Shown piece by piece: positions 1 to 11,840 of a DNA stretch of 64,000 nucleotides. The DNA is from Aquarana catesbeiana. Its lineage: Eukaryota > Chordata > Amphibia > Anura > Ranidae. The position numbers and the translations under genes are program-made. The stretch covers positions 193,623,437 to 193,687,436 of the forward strand of contig NC_133336.1 of the NCBI RefSeq assembly GCF_042186555.1. Direction: 5' to 3'. The stretch's first letter is position 1. Every line of letters begins with the position of its first letter. The notes under the pieces were generated by a model that ran no database searches, was not told the origin of the DNA, and worked only from the letters and a program-made list of their open reading frames with translations.

Positions 1-397
1 CCTGTCCCATAACCAAACAGGAAGTGAGAGAAAATCACTACAAATTAGGGGAATTCCTTAGGGACCCCCAGGTTACCAGAACTAGTGTCCCCATTGGAAG
101 ATTTCCCTTTGATTACTTTTCTGGGGACAACCAAAAATTTGGGATTTTCTTTTACTTTCACTTTCAATAATAATGGTAAACAGGACAAATAGAGAGGGTG
201 AGCCTCCTTAATGGGGGCACAGACAGCAATAAAACCTGACAAGGGTTCTAATTCCTCTCCACTCCACTCTATACAAAACTCAGCTTTGGTCGGGAACCAG
301 ATGCGTTAACATGTTGCACAGTTTGCCCAGTTGAGCAGAATTGAAAAAGGTGTCTGTAACAATTTGCTATATTGAAAACAATTCTATACTGAAAAGG
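1..397. repeat. Interspersed repeat fragment, TTAA-MITE interior
   Basis: No gene is seen here. The sequence around 10-60 (CAAACAGGAAGTGAGAG and following, then GGGACCCCC) recurs at 45405-45462 inside a TTAA-bounded MITE, so this is most likely part of a copy of that family. Its ends are not visible. Confidence 0.5.
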
Positions 398-1809
398 GTG
401 GACGGGGGGCTTATCTGAATCTGAAAGCCCCCAGATCCTGCCCCCCCCCCCTCATGTGAATGGGTATCAGGTACATCGTACCCCTACCCATTCACCCAAA
501 AAGTGTCAAAAAGTATTAACCAAAAGAAACCGTTTTTGACAAGTCCTTTATTGAAAAATGAAAAAATAATATCCTGCAGTGTAAATCCATCATCAATCAC
601 AATGCCTGACGGAGCCGAAAAATAGAAAAAAAAAAAAACGTTTCCACCTCCTGGCAGGCCTCCCGCCCTATGCCCGCTCTGCGCTTTGACATTTCTTACA
701 TAGGCTATTGGTGGGGCCACCCGGCTACATCACATGAAGGCACTGCTCCTTTCTGACACCTCCTAGGAGGCAAGAGCGTTTTTATGTTTAATATTTTTCA
801 GGTCCGGCGGGCATCGTGATTGATCGAGGGACACTATTTTTTTATTTTTTAATAAAGGACTTGTCAAAAACAGTTAATTGTGATTTTTAATTTTTTGACA
901 CTTTTTTGGTGAATGGGTAGGGGTACGATATACCCGATGCCCATTGACATGGGGGGACTGGGATCATGGGGCACCCTTTGGTAAATGGGCTTCCAGATTC
1001 AGATGAGCTCCCCGCCAGCAGACCCCAACAACCACAGCCCAGGGTTGTCGGAAAGGGGCCCTTGTCCCCATCAGCATGGGGACAAGGTGCTTTGGGGCAG
1101 GGGTGGGCAGAGCCCCCCTGCCCCAAAGCACCCACCCCCCCATGTTGAGGGCATGTGACCTGGTATGGTTCAGAAGGGGGGGGGGCACTCGCTCGTCCCC
1201 TTCGCTTTCCTGACCTGCCAGGCTGCATGCTCGGATAAGGGTCTGTAAATGGATTGTGGGGGGGGGGGGAACCCAATGCCGTTTTATTTTTTACACTTTG
1301 GCGTGGGGTTCCCCTTAAAACCCATACCAGACCCTAAGGGCCTATATGCCTTTTTTCTTCTTTATTTTTTTGATAGCCGAGTGCCGGCAAGTCATTTTAA
1401 ATGGGATTTGACTGTTTTTTTCTTTAGAAATGTCATTTTTGCTGCAGCATGTTCTATGCATGGTACAGATGCACCACTTTACAGGCACATTAAGGGGACC
1501 CCACATGCACTATATTTAAATACATTTTTCATTTTTATTGTTGCACTTTAAGCATTATTAAAATCACTGCTTCTGAAAAAACAATCATTTAAAAAAATTA
1601 AAAAATATATTGATACATGTCCCCCAGGCAGTACCTGGACCCCCATACCCCTTTTATGGTCAATTACTTGCATATAAGCCTTCAAAATGGACATTTATCC
1701 TGCTTGGCTCCCATAGACTTCAATGGGGTTCAGCATTCGGGTTAGAACATTTCTCCTGTTCGGGAGTTCTGCAGTGAACCAAACAGGGGAGGTGTTCGGG
1801 CCACCCCTA
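398..1809. mobile_element. Palindromic (foldback) hAT element, copy A, left-truncated
   Basis: The centre near 700 is an inverted repeat: 460-610 pairs with 800-950. The segments GTGAATGGGTA at 455 and GTGAATGGGTA at 909 lie on opposite arms in mirrored context. Outward AATAAA signals lie at 851-856 (+) and 547-552 (-), each followed by the family motif GGACTTGTCAAAAAC. The right arm runs to an eroded terminal inverted repeat ending CCACCCCTA at 1809; the left arm stops matching near 398. The arm sequence (polyA-flanked GGTTCCCC, TTACAGGCA, CATATAAGCC blocks) matches the copies at 24641, 26804 and 35345. No transposase is encoded. It is older and more diverged than the 26804 copy. Confidence 0.7.
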
Positions 1810-1850
1810 ATGCCTACAAACATGTTAATTTATTTGTAAGGGATTGCTAT

Positions 1851-2043
1851 TAGGGATGAGCTCAGACATATTCCGATCCCACATTAGCAATCTCGCCAGG
1901 AAGCTGTCAATGTTCTTGACCAATCTTAAGCGGCCGAGGCATTCCCCACACCACAGCTGCATGTATAAATGTCCCCTGCATATCTGCAGCTGTAGGGTGG
2001 GTGTCTCCTTGGTAGGGATTAACAAATGCATGGACATCCTGCA
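1851..2043. mobile_element. Fragment starting with a hAT-type terminus
   Basis: TAGGGATGAGCTC at 1851 repeats the terminus of the palindromic hAT family, but the following 180 bp are unlike its arms. It may be the start of a related element whose other end is lost or lies beyond the piggyBac insertion. No coding content is seen. Confidence 0.35.
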
Positions 2044-2860
2044 TAGGGTTGCCACCTTTTCTTCAAGTCAAACCCGAACACTTTAGCAGCGCACAGCAAT
2101 CTTTTTTTATAGTATAAGCTATACATATATTTTGCAATTAAATAACATTTCTAATCAAATGAAGTTAATCACAAGAGTCCCCCTTTACATCAGAGTCCAC
2201 AGAGTTCCTCTTTTACATCTGAACTCACGGAGTTCCCTTACACTGTAAGGGGGGGAGACTCTGCAGACTCTGATGTAAGGGAGAACTCTGGGGACTCTGA
2301 CATAAGGGATGCTCTGGGAACCCTGATCTAAGGGGGAATAGTGAGAACTCTGATGTACGGAGAGGACTCTGATGTAAGGGGGAACACTGTGGATTCTGGT
2401 GTAAAGGGGAACTCCGATGTTAAGGGTGCATTGAGAACCCTGATTTACCTTAGTGTACTCACTCAGAGGCAGGAGAGAGAAGGGGGAGACTTCAGTTACA
2501 GACAGGGATGTATGGTGAGCTCACTCACCCCTTGGCAGTCAGCACCTCTCATCCATATGTAGCTGAGGCTGCTGGACTTCAAATTCCTGGCCCCATTTTC
2601 CTTTTCTGAGGCACAGTGCCAGGGATTGAAGTGTGGGCAGATAAAGCCCTCTCTCCTCTCCCGTCTGTGTGGGGGGAGGAGTAATTGTTAGTGCTGGCTT
2701 TGGGCAGTGTGAAAGAGAGTGTAACAGACATTCTCAGCTTACAAAACTGCAGCCAGCAACCCTGCTGGGAACCCATAGTCCGGTCTGAATAATGTCTCCG
2801 CGTTGCAGGTGGTCTGAAACCCGAACACATGTTTCCAAACCCGAAGAGGTAGCAACCCTA
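2044..2860. mobile_element. Non-autonomous hAT MITE, TAGGGTTGCC family, with 8-bp TSD
   Basis: The terminal inverted repeats are TAGGGTTGCCACC at 2044 and its eroded complement ending AGCAACCCTA at 2860. They are flanked by the direct repeat ATCCTGCA at 2036-2043 and 2861-2868, the 8-bp duplication typical of hAT elements. A degenerate tandem of CTCTGATGTAAGGGGGAA-like units fills about 2160-2450. There is no transposase. A second, 170-bp copy lies at 26621-26790. Confidence 0.85.
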
Positions 2861-3346
2861 ATCCTGCAGTCCACCTTGAACCTATTACCACCCTCTTTAC
2901 TCCTATTGTTATTAACCACTTCAGCCCCGGAAGGATTTACCCCCTTCCTGACCAGAGCACTTTTTACAATTTGGCACTGCGTCGCTTTAACTGCTAATTG
3001 CGCGGTCATGCAATGCTGTAACCAAACGAAATTTGCGTCCTTTTCTTCCCACAAATAGAGCTTTCTTTTGATGGTATTTGATCACCTCTGCTGTTTTTAT
3101 TTTTTGCGCTATAAACGGAAAAAGACCGAAAATTTTGAAAAAAAATGATATTTTCTACTTTTTGTTATAAAAAAAATCCAATAAACTCAATTTTAGTCAT
3201 ACATTTAGGCCAAAATGTATTCGGCCACATGTCTTTGGTAAAAAAAATGTCAATAAGCGTATATTTATTGGTTTGCGCAAAAGTTATAGCGTCTACAAAC
3301 TAGGGTACATTTTCTGGAATTTACACAGCTTTTAGTTTATGACTGC

Positions 3347-5640
3347 CTATGTCATTTCATGAGGTGCTAAAATGGCAGGGCAGTACAAAACCCCCCGAAA
3401 TGACCCCATTTTGGAAAGTAGACACCCCAAGGAAATTGCTGAGAGGCATGTTGAACTCATTGAATATTTATTTTTTTTGTCCCAAGTGATTGAATAATGA
3501 CAAAAAAATAAAAAATAAATAAATAAATAAAAAAAAAAATTACAAAAAGTTGTCACTAAATGATATATTGCTCAAACATGCCATGGGCATATGCGGAATT
3601 ACACCCCAAAATACATTCTGCTGCTTCTCCTGAGTACGGGGATACCACATGTGTGGGACTTTTTGGGAGCCTAGCCGCGTACGGGGCCCCGAAAACCAAG
3701 CACCGCCTTCAGGATTTCTAAGGGCATAAATTTTTGATTTCACTCCTCACTACCTATCACAGTTTTGAAGGCCATAAAATGCCAAGATGGCACAAACCCC
3801 CCCCTAAATGACCCCATTTTGGAAAGTAGACACCCCAAGCTATTTGCTGAGAGGCATGTTGAGTCCATGGAATAGTTTATTTTTTGACACAAGTTGCGGG
3901 AATGTGACAAATTTTTTTTTTTTTGCACAAAGTTGTCACTAAATGATATATTGCTCACACAGGCCATGGGCATATATGGAATTGCACCCCAAAATACATT
4001 TAGCTGCTTCTCCTGAGTATGGGGATACCACATGTGTGGGACTTTTTGGGAGCCTAGCCGCATACGGGGCCCCGAAAACCAAGCACCGCCTTCAGGATTT
4101 CTAAGGGCATAAATTTTTGATTTCACTCCTCACTACCTATCACAGTTTTGAAGGCCATAAAATGCCAAGATGGCACAAAACCCCCCCAAATGACCCCATT
4201 TTGGAAAGCAGACACCCCAAGCTATTTGCTGAGAGGCATGTTGAGTCCATGGAATATTTTATATTTTGACACAAGTTGCGGGAAAGTGACATTTTTTTTT
4301 TTTTTTTTTTGCACAAAGTTGTCACTAAATGATATATTGCTCAAACATGCCATGGGCATATGTGGAATTACACCCCAAAATACATTCTTCTGCTTCTCCT
4401 GAGTACGGGGATACCACATGTGTGGGACTTTTTGGGAGCCTAGCCGTGTACGGGGCCCCGAAAACCAAGCACCGCCTTCAGGATTTCTAAGGGCATAAAT
4501 TTTTGATTTCACTCCTCACTACCTATCACAGTTTTGAAGGCCATAAAATGCCAAGATGGCACAAACCCCCCCCAAATGACCCCATTTTGGAAAGTAGACA
4601 CCCCAAGCTATTTGCTGAGAGGCATGTTGAGTCCATGGAATATTTTATATTTTGACACAAGTTGCGGGAAAGTGACAATTTTTTTTTTTTTTTTTTTTTT
4701 TTGCACAAAGTTGTCACTAAATGATATATTGCTCACACAGGCCATGGGCATATGTGGAATTACACCCCAAAATACATTCTGCTGCTTCTCCTGAGTATGG
4801 GGATACCACATGAGTGGCACTTTTTGGGAGCCTAGCTTCATACGGGGCCCCGAAATCCAATCACCGCCTTCAGGATTTCTAAGGGCGTTAATTTTTGATT
4901 TCACTCCTCACTACCCATCACAGTTTCGAAGGCCATAAAATGCCAAGATAGCACAAAACCCCCCAAAATGACCCCATTTTGGAAAGTAGACACCCCAAGC
5001 TATTTGCTGAGAGGCATGGCGAGTATTTTGCAGCTCTCATTTGTTTTTGAAAATGAAGAAAGACAAGAAAAACGTATTTTTTTTTTCTTTTTTCAATTTT
5101 CAAAAGTTTGTGACAAAAAGTGAGGTCTGCAAAATACTCACTATACCTCTCAGCAAATAGCTTTGGGTGTCTATTTTCCAAAATGGGGTCATTTGGGGGG
5201 GGGTTTATGCCATCTGGGCATTCCATGGCCTCCGAAACTGTGATAGGCAGTGAAGAGTGAAATCAAAAATTTACGCCCTTAGAAAGCCTGAAGGCGGTGC
5301 TTGGTTTTCGGGGTCCCGTACGCGGCTAGGCTCCCAAAAAGTCTCACACATGGGGTATCCCCGTATTCAGGAGAAGCAACAGAATGTATTTTGGGGTGTA
5401 ATTTCACATATTCCCATGGCATGTTTGAGCAATATATCATTTAGTGACAACTTTGTGCAAAAAAAAAAAAAAATGTGTCTTTTTCCCGCAACTTGTGTCA
5501 CAATATAAAATATTCCATGGACTCGACATGCCTCTCAGCAAATAGCTTGGGGTGTCTACTTTCCAAAATGGGGTCATTTGGGGGGGTTTTGAACTGTCCT
5601 GGCATTTTATGCACAACATTTAGAAGCTTATGTCACACAT
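3347..5640. repeat. About 385-bp tandem array plus inverted copy inside piggyBac element
   Basis: The marker GTTGTCACTAAATGATATATTG occurs at about 3549, 3932, 4318 and 4710, giving periods of 383-392 bp. Length differences come mostly from poly-T tracts. From about 5090 the sequence turns back on itself and 5100-5640 is an inverted copy of the unit, with the same marker on the minus strand near 5435-5455. Units carry GACCCCATTTTGGAAAGTAG and GAGAGGCATGTTGAG blocks. The short open frames of 60-130 codons that repeat here follow the tandem period and are not treated as genes. Confidence 0.9.
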
Positions 5641-5651
5641 CACCCACTCTT

Positions 5652-6980
5652 CTAACCACTTGAAGACAAAGCCCTTTCTGACACTTTTTGTTTACATGAA
5701 AAAATTATTTTTTTTTGCAAGAAAATTACTTTGAACCCCCAAACATTATATATTTTTTTAAAGCAAATGCCCTACAGATTAAAATGGTGGGTGTTTCATT
5801 TTTTTTTTTCACACGGTATTTGCGCAGCGATTTTTCAAACGCATTTTTTGGGGAAAAAACACACTTTTTAACATTTTAATGCACTAAAACACACTATATT
5901 GCCCAAATGTTTGATGAAATAAAAAAGATGATCTTAGGCCGAGTACATGGATACCAAACATGACATGCTTTAAAATTGCACACAAACGTGCAGTGGCGAC
6001 AAACTAAATACATTTTTAAAAGTCTTTAAAAGCCTTTACAGGTTACCACTTTAGATTTACAGAGGAGGTCTACTGCTAAAATTACTGCCCTCGATCTGAC
6101 CTTCGTGGTGATATCTCACATGCATGGTGCAATTGCTGTTTACATTTGACGCCAGACCGACGCTTGCGTTCGCCTTTGTGCGAGAGCAGGGGGGGACAGG
6201 GGTGCTTTTTTTTTTTTTTTTTTTTTCCTTATTATTTTTTTGCTTTTTTATCTTATTTTTAAACTGTTCCTTTCATTTTTTTTTTTTAAATCATTTTTAT
6301 TGTTATCTCAGGGAATGTAAATATCCCCTATGATAGCAATAGGTAGTGACAGGTACTCTTTTTTGAAAAAATTGGGGTCTATTAGACCCTTGATCTCTCC
6401 TCTGCCCTCAAAGCATCTGACCACACCAAGATCGGTGTGATAAAATGCTTTCCCAATTTCCCAATGGCGCTGTTTACATCCGGCGAAATCTAAGTCATGA
6501 AATGCTCGTAGCTTCCGGTTTCTTAGGCCATAGAGATGTTTGGAGCCATTCTGGTCTCTGATCAGCTCTATGGTCAGCTGGCTGAATCACCGGCTGCATT
6601 CTCAGGTTCCCTGTTGGGACAGGAGAGCCAGAGAAAAACATGGAAGACGGTGGGGGGGGGGCATTCCCTCCCACTGCTTGTAAAAGCAGTCTAGAGGCTA
6701 ATTAGCCGCTAGGATTGCTTTCACATGAAAGCCGACCGCTGGCTGAAAAGAATGATACCAAGATGATACCTAAACCTGCAGGCATCATTCTGGTATAACC
6801 ACTCAAAGTCCAGCAACATACCAGTACATTGCTGGTCCTTGTTGGGCATACATTGTAAACTTTTTTTTCATGCAGCCTGTGGGCTGAACGAAAAAAAGAT
6901 CTTGATCGGTGGGTATGCCCACCATTAGAATACCTCCCTTCATCTACCCACTTCTAATGATGGGCATACATGCACCGTTT
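5652..6980. other. Non-coding interior of piggyBac element with a second left terminus
   Basis: The segment begins with CTAACCACTTGAAGAC, a left-type piggyBac terminus with the first T of TTAA mutated. It continues through T-rich DNA and a stretch (6360-6900) without a coding frame that I can support. A poly-T tract lies at 6207-6227 and a G-run at 6650-6661. Confidence 0.5.
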
Positions 6981-7922
6981 TATATATGCCGAAGCATGGG
7001 GGCATCCTCCCGCAAAAGGCAGGAGCAAATCGCTCCTCCGCCCACTGCTGCCCCCACGCTTCGGCATATATGCTGAAGTATGTAACTGTGGTGGTGAAAT
7101 CACCTCCGACAGCGCTGGAGTCACGGCTTTATGTATCGTGGGAGCAAACGCTGTTGCTGTCAAGATAAATAAATCCGCGCTGCAACTGAATGGCGTACCT
7201 GCTAAGCAAATGATGGTTAACAAAAAACAAAGTAACATTACAGTATAACAGTAATACTTACCATACCTGCAAAGCAAATACAAAAAAAAAAAACATAGTA
7301 AAAAATAAAACATTTAACGCAACCTGTGCCTACCTAAAATATATATATGCCGAAGCATGGGGGCATCCTCCCACAAAAGGCAGGAGCAAATCGCTCCTCC
7401 ACCCACTGCTGCCCCCACGCTTCGGCATATATGCTGAAGTATGTAACTGTGGTGGTGAAATCACCTCCGACAGCGCTGGAGTCACGGCTTTATGTATCGT
7501 GGGAGCAAACGCTGTTGCTGTCAAGATAAATAAATCCGCGCTGCAACTGAATGGCGTACCTGCTAAGCAAATGATGGTTAACAAAAAACAAAGTAACATT
7601 ACAGTATAACAGTAATACTTACCATACCTGCAAAGCAAATACAAAAAAAAAAAACATAGTAAAAAATAAAACATTTAACGCAACCTGTGCCTACCTAAAA
7701 TATATATATGCCGAAGCATGGGGGCATCCTCCCACAAAAGGCAGGAGCAAATCGCTCCTCCACCCACTGCTGCCCCCACGCTTCGGCATATATGCTGAAG
7801 TATGTAACTGTGGTGGTGAAATCACCTCCGACAGCGCTGGAGTCACGGCTTTATGTATCGTGGGAGCAAACGCTGTTGCTGTCAAGATAAATAAATCCGC
7901 GCTGCAGCTGAATGGCGTACCT
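6981..7922. repeat. 361-bp tandem repeat, 2.6 copies
   Basis: Near-identical units start at TATATATGCCGAAGC, positions 6981, 7342 and 7703, exactly 361 bp apart. The third unit stops near 7922. Each unit holds an inverted repeat of about 90 bp (TATGCCGAAGC ... GCTTCGGCATA) able to form a hairpin. Copy-to-copy differences are only a few bases, so the expansion looks recent. It lies 3' of the transposase gene. Repeated 60-119 codon frames on both strands are by-products. Confidence 0.92.
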
Positions 7923-8237
7923 GAAAACAAAAAAATGGTTAAAACACATTAAACTATAAAAAAATTACATACCTGAAAAGCAAACATGATAAAACATAAC
8001 AATAAAACATTGCAGAATAGAATACAGTAAAAAAGAGAAGAACAATAGAGAGAAAATAGAGAGAGAGAGAACAATAAAAACGACAACTATTTTTGTTTTT
8101 TTTTTTTTACATTTTTTTTTTTATAACTGTAACTTTTAAAACTGTAACGGTTCCAGGTTTGGGTCTCTCAAAATGCGATGGCATCTTGAGAGACCCTGTG
8201 AAAGTGTGTCCTAGTCTGTGCAGTGCTGTACCCTACG

Positions 8238-10247
8238 CTAAAACTCAACTAGTGTATGGTAGCGTTCAAAACATTCACCAATGCAAAGACCAGGATTGCC
8301 AGGACAGGAGGGACAATAATACCGGGTGTCACGCCTAAATCCGCGCTTGCTGCAGACACGACATTTTCTTTGGGGGGCTCGTTGGGTAGGGGTACTCGGG
8401 ATGGCATAAGGAAAATGCCTCTCATGCAGCCGGCCTACTGCATTTGGTTGGGGAAGGTGAGGTGGAGCACCGTCTGGAAACAGAAGGGCTCTGACGATCT
8501 CTTCCTGGAATTTAAGGAAGGATCCAGTCCGTCCTGAAGCTCTGTATAGCACATGAGCGTTCAGCAAAGCCAATTGAAATAAGTATACAGACACTTTTTT
8601 GTACCAGCGTCTGGCCTTACGGGCAATTAGGTACGGCGCCAACAACTGGTCGTTGAGGTCCACCCCTCCCATATTTTGGTTATATTCGTGGACACAGAGG
8701 GGTTTCTCCACAACACCAGTCGCCGTAGTAATTTGGGTCGTCGTGTCTGCATGAAGGGTGGTAAGAACGAAAACATTCTTATTGTCCCTCCACTTCATAG
8801 CGAGCAAGTTATTACACTGCAAGCAGGCTCTCTCCCCCAGCCTAAGACGGGAATCTACAAGCCGCTGAGGAAAGCCCCGGCGATTAGGTCGCACGGTGCC
8901 ACATGCTCCAATTTGATGATCAAAAAGGTGACTAAAAAGTGGCACGCTCGTGTAATAATTGTCCACGTACAAGTGGTACCCCTTTCCGAATAAGGGTGAC
9001 ACCAAGTCCCACACTATCTTGCCAGCGCTTCCTATGTAGTCAGGGCAGTTGATCGGCTCTACGTGACTATCTTTGCCCTCGTAAACCATAAATCTACATG
9101 TATAGCCTGTGGCCCTGTCACAGAGCTTATACATCTTGACCCCGTATCTGGCACGCTTGCTGGGAAGGTACTGTTTGAATGACAAGCGGCCAGAAAATTT
9201 AATCAGGGACTCATCAACGCAGACAACTTGATGGGGGGTAAACAAGTCTGCAAAACGTTGGTTGAAGTGGTTTACGAGGGGCCGAATTTTGTAGAGCCGA
9301 TCGTATCCAGGGTCTCCACGAGGACGACAGAGTTCATTGTCGTTGAAGTGCATGAACCGCAAAATCTGCTCGTATCGTGCCCTGGCCATGGAGGCAGAGA
9401 ACACGGGCATATGGTGAATTGGGTCAGTGGACCAATATGACCGCAACTCACTCTTTTTGGTTATGCCCATGTTGAGGGAAAGGCCCAGAAAGACCTTAAA
9501 TTCGGAGACCGTAATTGGTCTCCAATCTCTGGCAAGGGAGGACTGGGGAATAGTGGCGATGTGTTGACCAGCGTACAAATTGCTTTGGTCCACAATAGAT
9601 CTATAGAGATCTTCGGTGAAAAACAGTGAATAAAAATCCAGTGGCGTAAAATCAACTGTTTCCACCTGAATTCCGGGTTGGCCAGTGAATGGGGGCAATA
9701 CGGGTGCTGCAGAAGTGGTGGGTACCCAATTCGGATTGGCCAATGCAGCAGGAAGGGCACTATGGGCACGACGGGCCTGTCTTTGTCTTCTTGGTGGCAG
9801 CGGGACCCTACTTGTGCTTGCCACCTCACCAGCTTGAACTGCACTTATGGGACTCGCCACGTCACCACGTGATACTGCAGTGCTGGATGTACGACCAGGG
9901 TGTACTAGGCCGCTGGTGCTTGCCAGTTCACCAGAAGGAGTAGCGGCACTAGTACTGCTCTGCTCCATATGAGGGACCTGCGGTTCTTGCACTTCAAGGA
10001 CAGAAGAAGAAGTTCGGGGTCTGGTACGCCTGACCCTAGCAGGGACCACAACTCCATCGTCAGAGCTATCTGTCATGGAGCCGCTGTCCTCTACAGGATC
10101 GTATTCTGAGCCTGAACTTGACAGATGAGTGACTTCCTCTTCACTATCTGTCATGCTCAGAAACGTGTAGGCCTCTTCACTAGTGTACCTTCGATTTGCC
10201 ATTTTGGCCTCTAAATTTAGGGGTACACTAGTGAGACTCACAGGCAA
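8238..10247 (-). CDS. piggyBac-type transposase, intact reading frame
   Basis: The 669-codon frame has no stop. The likely true start is Met16 (codon near 10202), opening MANRRYTSEEA, because the first 15 residues look like read-through. Residues 1-160 are acidic, Ser/Thr-rich and probably disordered. About 195-565 is the DDE transposase domain (DDE_Tnp_1_7 type). Candidate catalytic aspartates are D345 in VVCVDES, D429 in YHLYVDNYYTS and D530 in QNMGGVDLNDQ. The C-terminus (about 627-660) is a Cys-rich zinc-binding domain with C..C pairs and a final CFERYH. Enzymes of this family cut and paste DNA at TTAA in the nucleus. All three aspartates and the Cys-rich tail are present, and both element ends survive, so it could still be active or was until recently. 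Whether it is expressed cannot be seen from sequence. Confidence 0.93.
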   Translation of the reverse strand: MPVSLTSVPLNLEAKMANRRYTSEEAYTFLSMTDSEEEVTHLSSSGSEYDPVEDSGSMTDSSDDGVVVPARVRRTRPRTSSSVLEVQEPQVPHMEQSSTSAATPSGELASTSGLVHPGRTSSTAVSRGDVASPISAVQAGEVASTSRVPLPPRRQRQARRAHSALPAALANPNWVPTTSAAPVLPPFTGQPGIQVETVDFTPLDFYSLFFTEDLYRSIVDQSNLYAGQHIATIPQSSLARDWRPITVSEFKVFLGLSLNMGITKKSELRSYWSTDPIHHMPVFSASMARARYEQILRFMHFNDNELCRPRGDPGYDRLYKIRPLVNHFNQRFADLFTPHQVVCVDESLIKFSGRLSFKQYLPSKRARYGVKMYKLCDRATGYTCRFMVYEGKDSHVEPINCPDYIGSAGKIVWDLVSPLFGKGYHLYVDNYYTSVPLFSHLFDHQIGACGTVRPNRRGFPQRLVDSRLRLGERACLQCNNLLAMKWRDNKNVFVLTTLHADTTTQITTATGVVEKPLCVHEYNQNMGGVDLNDQLLAPYLIARKARRWYKKVSVYLFQLALLNAHVLYRASGRTGSFLKFQEEIVRALLFPDGAPPHLPQPNAVGRLHERHFPYAIPSTPTQRAPQRKCRVCSKRGFRRDTRYYCPSCPGNPGLCIGECFERYHTLVEF

Positions 10248-11553
10248 AAAAGCTCCTGACTGTCAGCGACTGATTCAAAACGCTACCAAAAAACTGTTAG
10301 CGATCGCAGGGATCAGGCCTGACTCTGCGAACGCTGCAGTTATGTGTGCTTAGTGTTTTGTGACAGTTATCGATCGATACTGCACTTGGGTGGGGTGGGC
10401 TGGGCCGAGGAGCAAAACGCAGGTGCTAGCAGGTATCTGGGCTGATCCCGCTAACACTGCGTTTTTTTGGGGGGCCCTAAACTGCTGGGGAGTATAGATC
10501 TGATCGGATCAGATATCGATCCGCTCAGATACTATAGCACTAAGGGAGGTGTATGCTGCGTGCGTGGGTTTTAGCGGTACTGGCGCTAACCTGACGCTGC
10601 CTGGGGCGACGCAGACCTTATCTGACCCTAAAAACTTAACTTATATCACCGCCGGGCAATTAGGGGGTTAAACCTTTATAAGGTAATAAACGGCGGGTGC
10701 CCTAAAACTATAATAAACTATAAAAAACAAACCAACTAACCAGCGTCACCCGTAACAATTATATGGTGATCACTGGTGAAAGGGTTAACTAGGGGGCAAT
10801 CAAGGGGTTAAAACCTTTAGAAGGTAGTATATGGGGGTCCCTGTCGCTATAAAACACTGACAGCGAACCTATATACTTACCTCCCTAACTAGCGTCACCT
10901 GTGTCACTAATACAGCGATCAGAAAAACGATCGCTTAGTGACACTGGCGACGGGGGGTGATCATGGGGTTAAAACTTTATTAGGGGGGGTTAGGGGGGTA
11001 CCCTGGACCTAAGGGGGGTACCCTAGACCTAAAGGGGGCTAACCTAACTGCCCTAACACTTATAACTGACACAAACTGACACCAATGCAATAATCAGAAA
11101 AAAAAAAAAACCTGCTATTGGTGTCAGTATGTGTGGGGGTACAGGGGGGTGATCGGGGGGTGACTGGGGGGTGACAGGGGGGTGACAAGTGTGCCTGCGT
11201 GTTCTACTGTATGTGTAGTGTTGGTGCAAACTTACTTGGATGTCTTCTCTCCTCGGCGCCGGACGAAAAGACCGACTCGAGGAGGGATGACATCACTTCC
11301 TCCGCTTCTGTTTACATTCACAGAAGCCGAGGAAGCACATCATTGGCCAGGAGCGATCGCGAGGGGGGAGCCACGAATGAGTGGCCTCCCCCTCACCTTC
11401 GATCGACCCTGACCTCGATCCGACCGCCGCTGGCACCGGGGGGGGTCCGATCGGACCCCCCACCCGCGGGCAGGCAAGGACGTACCTGTAAGTCCTTTTG
11501 CCTGCTCGTGCCATTCTGCCGACGTATATAGTCGTGCGGCGGTCGGCAAGTGG
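10248..11553. other. 5' and right subterminal region of the piggyBac element
   Basis: This is non-coding. It contains repeated short motifs such as GCGATCAGAAAAACGATCGC and (GGTACCCTNGACCTAAGGGG)n near 10990-11030, then a GC-rich end region. It lies upstream of the minus-strand transposase and so would hold its promoter, but no TATA box can be assigned confidently. The final 45 bp, CATTCTGCCGACGTATATAG to AAGTGG, form the right terminus. Confidence 0.55.
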
Positions 11554-11557
11554 TTAA

Positions 11558-11840
11558 AGGAAGCTCCCAGTAGAAATACACATTATAATATTGCTGCCCT
11601 TTTCCTGAAAATGCTGATTTCCTGTCTTTAATGCTGATCCTCTGGTCTACATTGCTGCCCCGGAACATGTATGCAGATCAGAAGATCTGGTGTCACTTGT
11701 GGCCTATTTGCTCCAAGTCAAATTGGAAAAACTGGATTCCACTACTGGGCTTTGTTGTTGCAAAAATTCAAAACAGCTCTTTATTGTACACTATCCATCA
11801 AGTATTGAATTCTTATAACTTGTTATTGCTGATCTTATAG
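11558..11840. other. Intergenic or intronic DNA, nothing recognised
   Basis: This stretch between the piggyBac element and the candidate exon has ordinary base composition and no long frame. It ends in a splice-acceptor-like tract, TTATTGCTGATCTTATAG. Confidence 0.4.

Larger units (their letters stand above)
2912..11557 (-). mobile_element. piggyBac-superfamily transposon with TTAA target duplication
   Basis: The outer ends are TTAA-CCACTTCAGCCCC at 2912 and GGTCGGCAAGTGG-TTAA ending at 11557. TTAA on both sides and short CCACTT/AAGTGG inverted termini are the piggyBac signature. The element carries one gene, an intact transposase on the minus strand (8238-10247). The left half is swollen by a 385-bp tandem array with an inverted tail (3347-5640) and a 361-bp array (6981-7922). 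A second left-type terminus, CTAACCACTTGAAGAC at 5652, suggests either a nested element or a composite. The 1.4-kb MITE at 56239-57634 has the same pair of ends. Confidence 0.85.

Noticed and set aside
8256..9943. + strand frames opposite the transposase
   Set aside because: Antisense shadows of the intact piggyBac gene.
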